From contig JBFWMD010000006.1 of NCBI GenBank assembly GCA_050251775.1, forward strand, positions 1-64,000: 64,000 nt of DNA. Reading direction: 5' to 3'. The DNA is from Paucidesulfovibrio sp050251775. Lineage in GTDB: Bacteria; Desulfobacterota; Desulfovibrionia; Desulfovibrionales; Desulfovibrionaceae. Below, one piece after another: positions 7,350 through 15,629 of the stretch; position 1 is the first letter of the stretch; every line of letters starts with the position of its first letter. The translations under genes and the position numbers were made by a program. A model generated the notes under the pieces. That model was not told the DNA's origin and searched no databases. It worked only from the letters and a program-made list of their open reading frames with translations.

Positions 7350-8561
7350 ATGGCCAACGCTGAACTCGACGAATTTTTGAAGCGCTATGTGAAAATCAAG
7401 GCCCAATATACCATCGTGGCCAACGGCACGCCCAAGTCCAAGCGGGTTTACGTGTTCATCGGGCGCGGGCGCGGTGGGTTTTCGGGCAACACGAAGTATT
7501 TGTTTCTGCACTTCCTGCGCCACCATCCCGAGCTGGAATGCTGGTATCTGACGCAGGAAAAGGCGGACTACAAAGCCTTGCGCGCGGCCAAGCTGCCCGT
7601 GATCTACCACCCCTCGCCCGAGGCCGTGGACGTGCTACCCCGGGCCGGGACCGTGGTGGTGGAGGCTATCAGCTTCCGCAACCACCTCTATTATCCGCTC
7701 ATTGCCGGAGCGCGCCAGATCCAGCTCTGGCACGGCGTGGGCAACAAGAAGATCGGCTACCTGCTCAAGGACGCGCCCGTGCTCCAAGGCAAGGACCACA
7801 CCCTCATCGAGGATCACAGCAACTACGATTTGATCGTTTCCACCTCGCCGTTCTATACGGACGAGGTCTTCCGCCCGTCCATGGGCGCCAGGGAATACGT
7901 GTCCCTGGGCTATCCGCGCACGGACGTGTTTTACCGCCCCCTGGACGATTGGAGTCTGGTGGGCTGCGACCGCAAGGCTTACGCGTCCGTGCTCCGGGCG
8001 CACAGAAAGGGTCCGGTGGTGCTCTTTGCCCCCACGTTCCGGGACACGGATGTCAATCCGCTGACGCAGAATAGCCTGAACTTCCTCCGCTTCGTGGAAT
8101 ACTTCGGAGAGCGCGGCGCGCACTTGGTGCTCAAGCCCCATGAGCGCGTGCCCGTGCGCATCGGCGACTTGCCCCCGCATGTGACGATCTGCGACGCGAA
8201 CAGTGACATCTATCCGTTTTTCCCCCACGTGGACTTGATGATTACGGACTATTCCTCCATATTCACGGAGTATCTGCTTCTGGACCGGCCCGTGATTTTC
8301 TTTTGGGCCGATTTTGAGAGCTACATGGCCGTGGACCGGGGATTTCAGTTTCCGTTCGAGGAAATGTGCCCTGGCCCCAAGTGCCGGGACGAGGCAAGCC
8401 TTTTCAATGCGCTGGAGCAATTCTTCGCCGGCGGAACGGACGAATGGTCCGAGGCCCGGCGAGCGTTGCGGGACAAGGCCTTTTTGTATCAGGACGGAAA
8501 AGCGGCGGAGCGGATCGCCGCGCATTTGCTCCAGGGCGAATATGCTCCGGACCGGTGTTGA
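7350..8561 (+). CDS. CDP-glycerol glycerophosphotransferase family (TagB/TagF-like)
   Basis: A 403-residue protein of the Glyphos_transf family, which transfers polyol phosphate from a CDP-polyol to a glycan or lipid acceptor at the inner membrane face. Supporting motifs are IQLWHGVGNKKIGY (about 126-139), SPFYTDEVF, LGYPRTDVFY, VLFAPTFRDT, LVLKPHERVP and LMITDYSSIFTEYLLLDRPVIFF (about 295-317). The acceptor-side His of LWHG and the H of KPH match the family. The ATG at 7350 is chosen because GGGAGGGGAGA lies just upstream; the frame stays open back to 7269. In a Gram-negative background it more likely decorates a capsule, LPS or flagellar glycan than makes teichoic acid. It is the first gene of a two-gene operon with the DUF115 gene. 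Confidence 0.85.
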   Translation: MANAELDEFLKRYVKIKAQYTIVANGTPKSKRVYVFIGRGRGGFSGNTKYLFLHFLRHHPELECWYLTQEKADYKALRAAKLPVIYHPSPEAVDVLPRAGTVVVEAISFRNHLYYPLIAGARQIQLWHGVGNKKIGYLLKDAPVLQGKDHTLIEDHSNYDLIVSTSPFYTDEVFRPSMGAREYVSLGYPRTDVFYRPLDDWSLVGCDRKAYASVLRAHRKGPVVLFAPTFRDTDVNPLTQNSLNFLRFVEYFGERGAHLVLKPHERVPVRIGDLPPHVTICDANSDIYPFFPHVDLMITDYSSIFTEYLLLDRPVIFFWADFESYMAVDRGFQFPFEEMCPGPKCRDEASLFNALEQFFAGGTDEWSEARRALRDKAFLYQDGKAAERIAAHLLQGEYAPDRC

Positions 8562-8604
8562 ACGTCTCGCCGTACGTTGCGGGCGTGGAGCACAAGAGGA
8601 TTCC

Positions 8605-10374
8605 ATGAAAATTTTCAGCTGCCGATACGGAGCTTTGCCGCGTTCTGAATGGAACGGGGAAACCGTGGTTGCCCTGGGCGAGGTGGACATTGATCCGGCA
8701 ATCCCCGTGGGCAACGTGGTCGCCATTCCCAAATTGGAGTTCGTGAACCCGGCCAAGCTCTGCGCGCGTCTGCCCGAGGCCATCTGGGAGAGTGAACTAC
8801 TTTTTGTGTTGCCCCCGGAACCCGGCGCGGACAACGGCAGTCGCGTGCTGCAGATTCAGAAACAGATGCTCACCCGCGCTTACAGCGCCTATTTCCACCG
8901 CAGGCCCGTGCAGCAGATCGACCCGGCCCTGGCCACGCTCATGGGCGCGCTCAAGGATCCGACCCGGAGCCTGAGCCAGTTGCGCAACTATCCCTGGCTG
9001 TTGCGCTACCCTCTGGCGGACAAACTCGCGGGGCTGGGCCGGGGCAAGCCCGCGCTGATCCTCATGGCAGGTCCGTCCCTGACGGCCATTCTGCCCCGTC
9101 TGCCTGAGCTGGCCGAACGCTGCGTGGTCATCTGCATCGCCCGGACCCTGGGTCAATGCCTGGCGGCGGGCGTGGAGCCGGATTTCGTGGTCCAGTACGA
9201 CACGAACATGGAGCAGCGGCAGTTCTATGACAAGCTGCCGCACCTGGAGCGCACCGCCCTGGTCTCCCTTTCCTCGGCGCACATCCACCCCGTGGCCGGG
9301 CTGTTCCGGGGAGTGTTTCTCCGGGGAAGTTTCGGATTGCCCTTCCTGCCCAATCCCTTCACCCTGCGCGACGGCGTGGAGGGGTCGCTGACCGCTTGCC
9401 TCGGACTGGCCGAGGTGCTCGGCTCGTCGCATGTCTACGTCATCGGCGCGGATCTGAGCTGGCCGCGCCACAGCCGAGTTTATGCGGGCCTTCCTGAAAA
9501 CAGGGGTGCCTTCGCGGACATGGAAGACGTACGCATGGATACGCGGAACGGCTTGAACGTACGCCTGGGCCGCCGCGACGGCAGAACCGTGCATTCCTCG
9601 GTCAACTTCGTGGCCGGAGCGCTCAAGGCCGGGGAAGCTGCCGCGGAGATCAGCGCCAGCACCGGGGCGTTGTTTTATACGCTCAGCGAGGAGACCCTGC
9701 TGCCGGAAAAGGAATTTCCCTTGGCCACTCTGGAAGAGGTCCTGGAACATGCGCCTCTGGACCGGGCGTCCTTGCTGGAGGGGCTCGACCGCGCCCTGAA
9801 TCAGCGGGAAGCGCTGAATTTCCGGCTTCTTTGGGGCTTTCTGCATGAGAATGAGCGCTATCTTGCGGCCTATTGCGACATTTTTACTCTCAAGCTGGCC
9901 GACCCCCAAAGCCGCAAGACCATCATGGATGATCCTGTGGTGCGCATTTTGGAGAACATGCGGGGCGCGTGTTGGATCAGCGGGATCAATGATCCGCTGA
10001 GCAGCGCGAAACGGCTTCTGGCAGCCTGGCGTACCGCCTACGCGGACGCGGGGAAATTCGTGCTCGCGCACATTCTGTCGTCCAAGGGCACGCCCCTGAC
10101 CCTGCTCTGCCACGAGGACGAGGAGGCCGGACTGCGGGCGGCTTTGGACCGCCTGATTCCGGGCTGCGAGCTGACCGTGCGCCACAGCGCGGGTCTGGGA
10201 CACGGCGCTGACGGAACCGAGCGTTTTGACGACCGCCACTTGTCGGGGTTTCTGCGCGATGAGGATCTGGTCCTGGCCTCGCCCAGAGTCATGGAGCGCC
10301 ACGCGTATTTCTGGGAATTGGCCCCGGACGAAAAGGTCATTGACCTGCGCAAGCTGGGAGATGGTGCGTGGTAA
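8605..10374 (+). CDS. DUF115/MptE-like motility-accessory (Maf-type) protein
   Basis: A 589-residue protein with the DUF115 core at about 140-330. LILMAGPSL resembles the GxGPSL loop, and FVVQYDTN and VYVIGADLSW are the other hallmark segments. DUF115 proteins include Maf flagellin glycosylation factors thought to add nonulosonic acids to flagellin, and archaeal pterin pyrophosphokinases. The C-terminal 200 residues are less conserved. The start is the ATG at 8605, preceded by AAGAGGA at 8594-8600. The gene follows the TagB/TagF-like gene by 43 bases. A nonulosonate cytidylyltransferase homologue is at 55724, which fits a glycosylation role. Its stop lies one base from the stop of the opposing DUF3800 gene. 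Confidence 0.82.
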   Translation: MKIFSCRYGALPRSEWNGETVVALGEVDIDPAIPVGNVVAIPKLEFVNPAKLCARLPEAIWESELLFVLPPEPGADNGSRVLQIQKQMLTRAYSAYFHRRPVQQIDPALATLMGALKDPTRSLSQLRNYPWLLRYPLADKLAGLGRGKPALILMAGPSLTAILPRLPELAERCVVICIARTLGQCLAAGVEPDFVVQYDTNMEQRQFYDKLPHLERTALVSLSSAHIHPVAGLFRGVFLRGSFGLPFLPNPFTLRDGVEGSLTACLGLAEVLGSSHVYVIGADLSWPRHSRVYAGLPENRGAFADMEDVRMDTRNGLNVRLGRRDGRTVHSSVNFVAGALKAGEAAAEISASTGALFYTLSEETLLPEKEFPLATLEEVLEHAPLDRASLLEGLDRALNQREALNFRLLWGFLHENERYLAAYCDIFTLKLADPQSRKTIMDDPVVRILENMRGACWISGINDPLSSAKRLLAAWRTAYADAGKFVLAHILSSKGTPLTLLCHEDEEAGLRAALDRLIPGCELTVRHSAGLGHGADGTERFDDRHLSGFLRDEDLVLASPRVMERHAYFWELAPDEKVIDLRKLGDGAW

Positions 10375-10375
10375 G

Positions 10376-11119
10376 TTAGCGTCGGCTCATGCATGCGGGG
10401 CAGGTGCATGCGGGTGTATGTGTTTGGCGATGGACAAGGCCGTGAATTTTACCGTCTTCCATGTCGAATCGTCCTTCGATCACGTTGAAGTAATTGATGT
10501 CTCCGTGTTCATATCTTCTATAAACAGAATATGCTATATGGTCGGCAAGCTGTATGCCGCGCGTGGCTTTTGAATCTACGAAGAGCGGCACTTCGCAGAT
10601 GTCTTCGATAACTCCCCACCTTGTTCCGAGATTGCGAAATTGGTTTGCCAACGCCTGAAGGGAGGTTTCCTGAGAGGATCTGTCAATGATAATAATCCCC
10701 CTATTCCTTTCGTTTTGCTGTTGCCAAATTCTGCGCAGGTAGAGGTTGAAACGGCTGCATAACTCCTCAAAAGCCATTTCAACGTGGTCACGATCAGGGA
10801 AGGAAGCTTTGTGAATCGCGCAGCTAAAGATGGTAGTATTTTGGTCGACCTTGTTGGCAACGTCCAAGACTTCTTTTATGGCAGTTCTTCGGTCTTCTTT
10901 CGGTAGGGTTCTCCAGGGGGCCTTGCGCCCACTAAATGTTTCCGAGGCGTGGAATTCCAGACCCCCAGGGTCCTCGGGGAAATATTTTTTTGCAAGTTCA
11001 TCTAGGTGCTTATTTATCCAATAAAGTTTATGTTCGTGTATGCATATCCCACCGAGGACGAAATAATTTTCATTTTTATTTTGTGGAGAGCCAGCGTCAT
11101 CGAGATATAGAAGGTACAC
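10376..11119 (-). CDS. DUF3800 domain protein, probable nuclease-like accessory gene
   Basis: A 247-residue protein of the DUF3800 family. It opens with YLLYLDDAGS (conserved Asp pair), has IIIIDRSS near the middle and DSKATRGIQLADHIAY near 185-200; the acidic residues suggest an RNase H-like metal-dependent fold. The C-terminus carries CTCPAC, possibly a metal knuckle. The start is a GTG at 11119 with AGGAGA nearby. GC is clearly lower than the flanks. The gene is alone on its strand and sits between the stop of the DUF115 gene and ppnN, as expected of an inserted accessory gene. Family members occur near phage and defence genes; the function is not established. An intrinsic terminator sits between its likely promoter and its start. 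Confidence 0.75.
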   Translation of the reverse strand: MYLLYLDDAGSPQNKNENYFVLGGICIHEHKLYWINKHLDELAKKYFPEDPGGLEFHASETFSGRKAPWRTLPKEDRRTAIKEVLDVANKVDQNTTIFSCAIHKASFPDRDHVEMAFEELCSRFNLYLRRIWQQQNERNRGIIIIDRSSQETSLQALANQFRNLGTRWGVIEDICEVPLFVDSKATRGIQLADHIAYSVYRRYEHGDINYFNVIEGRFDMEDGKIHGLVHRQTHTPACTCPACMSRR

Positions 11120-11132
11120 TATCTTCTCCTAT

Positions 11133-11160
11133 AAAAATAGCCTGTAAAAACAGGCTATTT
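11133..11160 (-). terminator. Intrinsic terminator just upstream of the DUF3800 start
   Basis: On the minus strand a 10-bp perfect stem (AAATAGCCTG / CAGGCTATTT, 11160-11151 and 11144-11135) with loop TTTTTA is followed by TTTTAT. It ends about 12 bases before the GTG start. Transcripts from the promoter at 11246-11274 must read through it to express DUF3800. Confidence 0.65.
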
Positions 11161-11238
11161 GCGGTGGGGTATTCCCAAAAAGTGAGGCCGAGTCGAACTG
11201 GTGTTCGAGCGAACTGACTTTGCAGCCCTCCCAACCTG
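11161..11238 (-). ncRNA. Candidate structured untranslated leader of DUF3800
   Basis: There is no ATG or GTG start between the putative transcription start (near 11238) and the terminator, so this 78-base stretch is non-coding. It contains the inverted repeat TCGAAC-TGGT-GTTCGA (11193-11208) and an overlapping palindrome GTTCGAGCGAAC (11203-11214). A short transcript ending at the following terminator would be a small RNA. The promoter-RNA-terminator-gene order matches type III toxin-antitoxin loci, but the tandem repeats typical of their antitoxins are not visible. Confidence 0.3.
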
Positions 11239-11245
11239 ATCCAAC

Positions 11246-11274
11246 TATATATTCTACTTGATTGAAGTCAACAA
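11246..11274 (-). promoter_or_regulatory. Putative promoter of DUF3800 leader
   Basis: On the minus strand TTGTTG (11274-11269) and TATATA (11251-11246) are 17 bases apart in an AT-rich stretch. An overlapping TTGACT is at the wrong spacing. Predicted transcription starts near 11238. Confidence 0.4.
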
Positions 11275-11308
11275 GAAAAAGAATGCCGCTGATAGCAGAT
11301 ACCATTCG

Positions 11309-12655
11309 CTACGCCACTCTGTACGGGGTGGCGTATTTTTTTTCGGGGTGGATGCGGCCCTGGCGCTCCAGCTTTTTGACCAGGTCGTCCGTGGCCCGGA
11401 GGATGTCCCGGTCGCCCCGGATCAAGGGACGGTCGTCGCCCCAGGCGTCGAGCATGTCCGGGTCCTTGACGCTCAGGTGGACCACGGCGGAGAAGAAGCG
11501 GCGCAGATTGATGAGCAGGGAGGAAGCGTCCTGGTTGCGGGAAAGGTCCAGGGACTCCATGCTTTCGAAACTGACCTCGAAGGGGGTCTGGAGCCGCTCC
11601 TCGAAGTGGAAGTCGTCGTTCCAGAGGTAGCGCATGGGCAACTTGCGCGTGGTCTCGGCCACGTGGCGCGCATAGGTCTGCGGCTCGCAGCAGAAGACCT
11701 CATACAGGCCGTCCAGGGCGTCCTTGAAGCAGATGTTCAGGTACTCGTCCAGTTCCTTGAAATAGATGCCGCCCGTTTCCTCCACCAGCTCGAAGGAGAA
11801 GGGAATCTTCTGGTTTTCCGGGGAGGAGAGCAGGGCCAGCATGGTCATGATCTCCTCGATGGTTCCAGGGCCGCCGGGGTGGGCGCGGCCCCGGTGTGCC
11901 GCGCGGATGAAGGCCTCCATGCGCTGTTCAATGGTCGGGAAAACCACCAGCCGGTTGACCAGTTCGTTGGGCGCTTCGGCAGCCAGAATGCCCTGTTCGG
12001 TGAACCCGATGTAGTCGCGCATGCCGAAGCGCTTGAAGGTGCGCTGCTTGCCGTAGGCCACCTGCACACCCTTGAACGGCGCCTTCATGATCCCGTCTCC
12101 GCAGCCGGTGATGTTTTCCATGTCCGGCAGGAAGAGGCCGAGCCAGTAGGCCAGGACCTTGGCGAAGTCGTATTCCTGGCGGCTGATGCGGTGGCCGCCC
12201 CAGGTGAAGACCACGAGGCCCCGTTCGCCCCGGTAGAGCAGGCCCGCGTGTTCCACGAATTTTTTGACGTACGCCGAGCGCTGCTCGGAGCTGGTCGGCT
12301 TGTGGTGCGGCAACGGCGGGAAAACAATGTCCCGCAGGGCCGAGGAGACCTGCTCCACGGATTGTTCGATGACGTTTTCCCCGTCGTAGAGGCAGTCGCG
12401 CGGCACTCCGGTGCAGATCAGGGCGAAGTCGCCGTTTTTGCGCTGGATTTCCACGCGCATATGCTGGAATTTTTCCCGCACGGCCCGAGTGTCGTTGTAG
12501 TCTTTCTTATGGATGTTGATCAGGGCGCCGATGATCTCCACAAGGCGATGGTTCTCGTTGGTCAGCGCGGCGCGAATACGACCGGCCTCGCGCTCGGTGA
12601 GTTCGGTGACGCCGAGCTGGCGGCTGATGATCGGGATGGTCACGACGGTGCTCAT
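11309..12655 (-). CDS. ppnN: LOG-family nucleotide 5'-monophosphate nucleosidase (PpnN)
   Basis: A 448-residue enzyme that cleaves nucleoside monophosphates to base and ribose 5-phosphate. In E. coli this activity is stimulated by (p)ppGpp. The three-part layout matches PpnN/YgdH: an N-terminal regulatory segment (about 1-120), a central LOG Rossmann domain with ITGCGDGIMKAPFKG (about 175-190) and GGPGTIEE (about 236-243), and a C-terminal DUF3412-like domain. The ATG at 12655 is preferred over the longer frame because an AAGGA lies 9 bases upstream and the protein then starts MSTVVTIP. It is monocistronic and divergent from the sigma-54 activator gene. The 3' end overlaps a plus-strand terminator-like hairpin. 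Confidence 0.88.
   Translation of the reverse strand: MSTVVTIPIISRQLGVTELTEREAGRIRAALTNENHRLVEIIGALINIHKKDYNDTRAVREKFQHMRVEIQRKNGDFALICTGVPRDCLYDGENVIEQSVEQVSSALRDIVFPPLPHHKPTSSEQRSAYVKKFVEHAGLLYRGERGLVVFTWGGHRISRQEYDFAKVLAYWLGLFLPDMENITGCGDGIMKAPFKGVQVAYGKQRTFKRFGMRDYIGFTEQGILAAEAPNELVNRLVVFPTIEQRMEAFIRAAHRGRAHPGGPGTIEEIMTMLALLSSPENQKIPFSFELVEETGGIYFKELDEYLNICFKDALDGLYEVFCCEPQTYARHVAETTRKLPMRYLWNDDFHFEERLQTPFEVSFESMESLDLSRNQDASSLLINLRRFFSAVVHLSVKDPDMLDAWGDDRPLIRGDRDILRATDDLVKKLERQGRIHPEKKYATPYRVA
11311..11343 (+). terminator. Plus-strand terminator-like hairpin over the 3' end of ppnN
   Basis: ACGCCAC (11311-11317) pairs with GTGGCGT (11328-11334), followed by an A and eight T. The orientation is antisense to ppnN, so it could only stop rightward transcripts from the DUF3800 side. 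It overlaps the last codons of ppnN, so it may be coincidental. Confidence 0.35.
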
Positions 12656-12856
12656 GTTGCTGGGTCCTTGCTGGCGTTCGGGAAAGATTAGGAAGTACCC
12701 GATGGGGCATCGGCTGGCAATGGCACAAAATGTGAGGGTCTGCTTTCTCTTGGTGTCTCTTTGGGGTAGGATGCAGGGGCTTTTCAATGGGAGGAGATCC
12801 ATGACCGCGTTGACTCTTTGCCCGGCGGCGTGTTTCGGTCCATCCGGAGGTCCGGC

Positions 12857-14575
12857 ATGAAGGGGCGTGTGCTCATTGTGGATGACGAGCTCTGCATTCG
12901 GGCGGCGCTTGGTACGCTGCTGCGCATGGAGGGCCTGGAGACCAGCGAGGCCGACGGGTTCGATGCGGCTTTGGAGACCCTGGCCGAGGCCGGGGAAGCC
13001 GGTTTTGATCTCGTCTTTGTGGATATCCTGTTACGCGGCCCCTCCGGCCTCGAACTTTTGGAGTGCGTCCGGGAACGTCATCCCCTGCTGCCCGTGGTCA
13101 TGATCACGGGGCAGCCCTCGGTGGACACGGCAGCGGCGGCCGTGCGCCACGGCGCGTTCGACTACGTTTCCAAGCCCGTGGAGCGGGAAACCCTGGTCCG
13201 GGTCGCCTCCCGCGCCCTGCGGCATGGCGAACTGCTGCGCAACGAGGCCCGCCTGCGTCACGAGCTGCGGGAGCGGGAGGCGAACATCCGCGCCCTGCTC
13301 AACGCCACCACGGAGTCGGCCCTGCTCGTGACACGAGACGGAGTGGTCCTCTACGCCAATCGGGTCACGGCGGACCGCATCGGCATACCACTGGAGGCCC
13401 TGCCCGGCCTGCGGCTGGAAAATTCGGGGCTGGACCCGGAGGTGCTGGCCCGGCGTCGGGCAAAGGCCGAAGAAGTCTTTGTACAGGGCAGGCCGGTGCG
13501 CTTTGTGGATGAGCGGCACGGGCGCATCTATCTGAACAACTACTATCCCGTGGCCGGGGAAGACGGCTGCGTGGAGCGGCTGGCGATCTTCGCCCAGGAC
13601 ATCACGCGGCTGACCAGCCTGGAGGAGCGCCTGCGCGAGCGCGCCGGTCCGGCCGGGCTGGTGGGGGATTCCCCGGCCATGCGCCAGATCTACGAACGCA
13701 TTGGTCAACTGAGCCGCGTGGACTCCGCAGTGCTGCTGCTGGGCGAATCGGGCACGGGCAAAGAGCTGGCCGCAAGTGCGATCCACGCGGAAAGCGGACG
13801 CGGCGTTCACCCGCTTGTCAAGGTCAATTGCGCGGCCCTGGCCGAATCCCTGTTGGAGGCCGAACTCTTCGGCCACGTGCGGGGCGCCTTCACCGGAGCG
13901 GTGCGCGACCGGGTGGGGCGCATCGAGGCGGCCCGGGGGGGGACGCTTTTTCTGGATGAAATCGGCGATATTTCATTGCGAACCCAGCTGAACCTATTGC
14001 GGTTTCTCGAAAACCGGGAGTACGAGCGGGTGGGCGATTCGCGGACCCTGGATGCGGATGTGCGCGTCATCGCAGCCACCAACGCGGATCTGCCCGCCAA
14101 AGTGGCCCGCGGAGAATTTCGGGAAGATCTCTACTATCGGCTCAAGGTCATGGTGGTGCGCATGCCTCCCTTGCGCGAACGCCTGGAGGATGTTCCCGCC
14201 CTGGCCGAGCACTTCGTACGCCAGTTCGCCTTTGCCTTCGGCAAGGAACTGACCGGTCCGGACGGGGCGGCCCTGCGCGTTCTCCAGGCCCATTCCTGGC
14301 CGGGAAATGTCCGGGAGTTGCGCCATGCTTTGGAGCACGCCTGCATCCTTTGTCCCGGCGGAAGCATCGGGGTGGATCATTTGCCCAAAGACCTGCCGCT
14401 GGAGCGCGTTCCGCCCCTCGACGGCCCTTCCACGGGATTTGGCGGGAACGAACGCCAGGATCTGCTGGCGGCGCTGCAAGAGGCGAAATGGAACAAATCG
14501 CGCGCGGCCCGGCTTCTCGGCATCAGCCGCTCCAGCCTGTACAACAGGCTGCGGGAACACGGCATCTCCTGGTGA
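12857..14575 (+). CDS. Sigma-54-dependent response regulator (NtrC family) with PAS domain
   Basis: A 572-residue transcription activator. The receiver domain occupies about 1-120, with VDDE near the start, phospho-acceptor Asp near 55 (FVDILL) and Lys of SKPVE near 104. A PAS-like sensor segment is at about 140-255. The AAA+ domain is at about 270-500, with GESGTGKE near 296, the sigma-54 contact loop GAFTGA and Walker B GGTLFLDEIGD. A Fis-type helix-turn-helix (AARLLGISRSSLYNRL) is at the C-terminus. The start at 12857 has CCGGAGG six bases upstream. A receiver plus PAS in one activator lets it integrate two signals. It is divergent from ppnN and 304 bases upstream of the chemotaxis operon, so either could be a target; no cognate kinase is adjacent. 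Confidence 0.92.
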   Translation: MKGRVLIVDDELCIRAALGTLLRMEGLETSEADGFDAALETLAEAGEAGFDLVFVDILLRGPSGLELLECVRERHPLLPVVMITGQPSVDTAAAAVRHGAFDYVSKPVERETLVRVASRALRHGELLRNEARLRHELREREANIRALLNATTESALLVTRDGVVLYANRVTADRIGIPLEALPGLRLENSGLDPEVLARRRAKAEEVFVQGRPVRFVDERHGRIYLNNYYPVAGEDGCVERLAIFAQDITRLTSLEERLRERAGPAGLVGDSPAMRQIYERIGQLSRVDSAVLLLGESGTGKELAASAIHAESGRGVHPLVKVNCAALAESLLEAELFGHVRGAFTGAVRDRVGRIEAARGGTLFLDEIGDISLRTQLNLLRFLENREYERVGDSRTLDADVRVIAATNADLPAKVARGEFREDLYYRLKVMVVRMPPLRERLEDVPALAEHFVRQFAFAFGKELTGPDGAALRVLQAHSWPGNVRELRHALEHACILCPGGSIGVDHLPKDLPLERVPPLDGPSTGFGGNERQDLLAALQEAKWNKSRAARLLGISRSSLYNRLREHGISW

Positions 14576-14879
14576 CCTCGACCGCGCAAGATGACGAGTG
14601 GCGCGATCATCGCGCAGCCGCGCGATGATCGCCGGAATCCACGGAATAATCAGGTTTCCTTTTTTGGAAAAAGCTCGTATTCTTCGTATGAACACCGCTC
14701 TCTCCCCTTGTGGAGAATTGCGGGAAAGGTTGCGCAAGTAACGCGAAAACGGCATCGATCTTGCCTTGCCGTTTTGGATGGAGTCACCGGCGGTCAGGCC
14801 GCGAGGGAACGGCCCCGCAGGGAATCCTTGACGAAGGCATGGAGAGAGGCCCACGGTCGGGCCTGGTAGAGGGGTACAT
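14576..14879. other. 304-base intergenic region before the chemotaxis operon
   Basis: No convincing ORF is seen. It contains the perfect hairpin at 14603-14632 and a weaker one (TTTCC-TTTTTT-GGAAA, around 14658). The remainder before the HATPase-STAS gene should hold the operon promoter, but no clear sigma-70, sigma-28 or sigma-54 match was found. A TGGCGCG-N4-TCGC string near 14599 has sigma-54 spacing but lies within the hairpin. Confidence 0.6.
14603..14632 (+). terminator. Perfect 13-bp hairpin after the sigma-54 activator gene
   Basis: Arms GCGATCATCGCGC (14603-14615) and GCGCGATGATCGC (14620-14632) pair perfectly around AGCC, 28 bases after the stop codon. There is no immediate T-run, so it may be a non-canonical terminator or a 3'-end stabiliser. 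It could also be a protein-binding palindrome. Confidence 0.5.
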
Positions 14880-15629
14880 ATGCACATTGAGCACGACCAG
14901 GATGGAATCAGTTTAGATTTGCCATCGGACCTGCGGCTGGTGGACCAGATGGTGGAGGAGGTTCGCGCCTTTGCCAGGCAATGCGGCGTGGAACGCGCGC
15001 CGGGCCTGGGGCTCATCCTGCGCGAACTGGTGAACAATGCCATCGAGCACGGCAATGGCGGCGTTCAGGATCGCAAGGTCTCGGTCCGCGTGGAGGGAGC
15101 CGGCCCCCTGCGCTTCAAGGTGGTGGTCACCGACCAGGGTAAGGGCTTTGATTTCGGGGCGCTGGACCTGCGGCTCTCCGAGGACCCCAGCCAGGAGCGC
15201 AACCGGGGCCTGCCCATGGTCAACGCCTATGCGGACGAGTTGCTCTTCGACCAGAACGGAACCCGAGCCACGGCCTACGTGACCGTGAAGCGGGACACGC
15301 TGTTCGAGTCCGGGGATGAGGACGGCATCATCCGCATCGTTCCTTCCGGAGACCTTTCCTCTTCAGTGGCCGAGGCGTTTCGCTCCCTGCTGGTGGGGTT
15401 TCTGGAAAAGAACCTGACCCGTTTTCGCTTTGATCTTTCCAACGTCACGGATATCGATTCCGTGGCGCTTTCCATCTTCGTCATTTTCGCCAACATGGTC
15501 GCCAAGAGCGGCGGCGACAATGTCCTTGAGGTGGTCAACGCCAACGCGGACATACGGGAAATGTTTCATCTGACCCGGTTGAGCAGAGTCTACAGCGTTA
15601 TCGAAGAGGGGCCGCAGCATGGGGAATGA
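14880..15629 (+). CDS. RsbW-type HATPase fused to a STAS domain
   Basis: A 249-residue two-domain regulator. Residues about 5-140 are a GHKL ATPase of the anti-sigma kinase type, with N-box ELVNNAIEHG near 49-58 and the G1 loop DQGKGFDF near 85. Residues about 150-245 are a STAS domain with DIDSVALSIF near 185, where the Ser sits at the position phosphorylated in SpoIIAA/RsbV. Normally kinase and STAS substrate are separate proteins; here they are fused. Start ATG at 14880 follows TAGAGGGG. The stop overlaps the start of cheA by 11 bases. This position suggests a switch tied to chemotaxis output or to a signalling partner, but no sigma factor is encoded nearby. Confidence 0.85.
   Translation: MHIEHDQDGISLDLPSDLRLVDQMVEEVRAFARQCGVERAPGLGLILRELVNNAIEHGNGGVQDRKVSVRVEGAGPLRFKVVVTDQGKGFDFGALDLRLSEDPSQERNRGLPMVNAYADELLFDQNGTRATAYVTVKRDTLFESGDEDGIIRIVPSGDLSSSVAEAFRSLLVGFLEKNLTRFRFDLSNVTDIDSVALSIFVIFANMVAKSGGDNVLEVVNANADIREMFHLTRLSRVYSVIEEGPQHGE

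Noticed and set aside
8797..10302. Long minus-strand frame antisense to the DUF115 gene
   Set aside because: Composition is typical of a reverse-frame artefact, and the plus strand encodes an unmistakable DUF115 protein.
11175..11240. tRNA-like string (GTTCGACTC and GCTGCAAAG on the minus strand) in the DUF3800 leader
   Set aside because: The bases around the T-loop-like string do not pair and no acceptor stem forms, so it is not a functional tRNA; a decayed fragment or attachment site cannot be shown.
14599..14615. Sigma-54-like motif TGGCGCG-N4-TCGC
   Set aside because: It lies wholly inside the perfect hairpin after the regulator gene, far (about 270 bases) from the next start, and misses the consensus at several positions.
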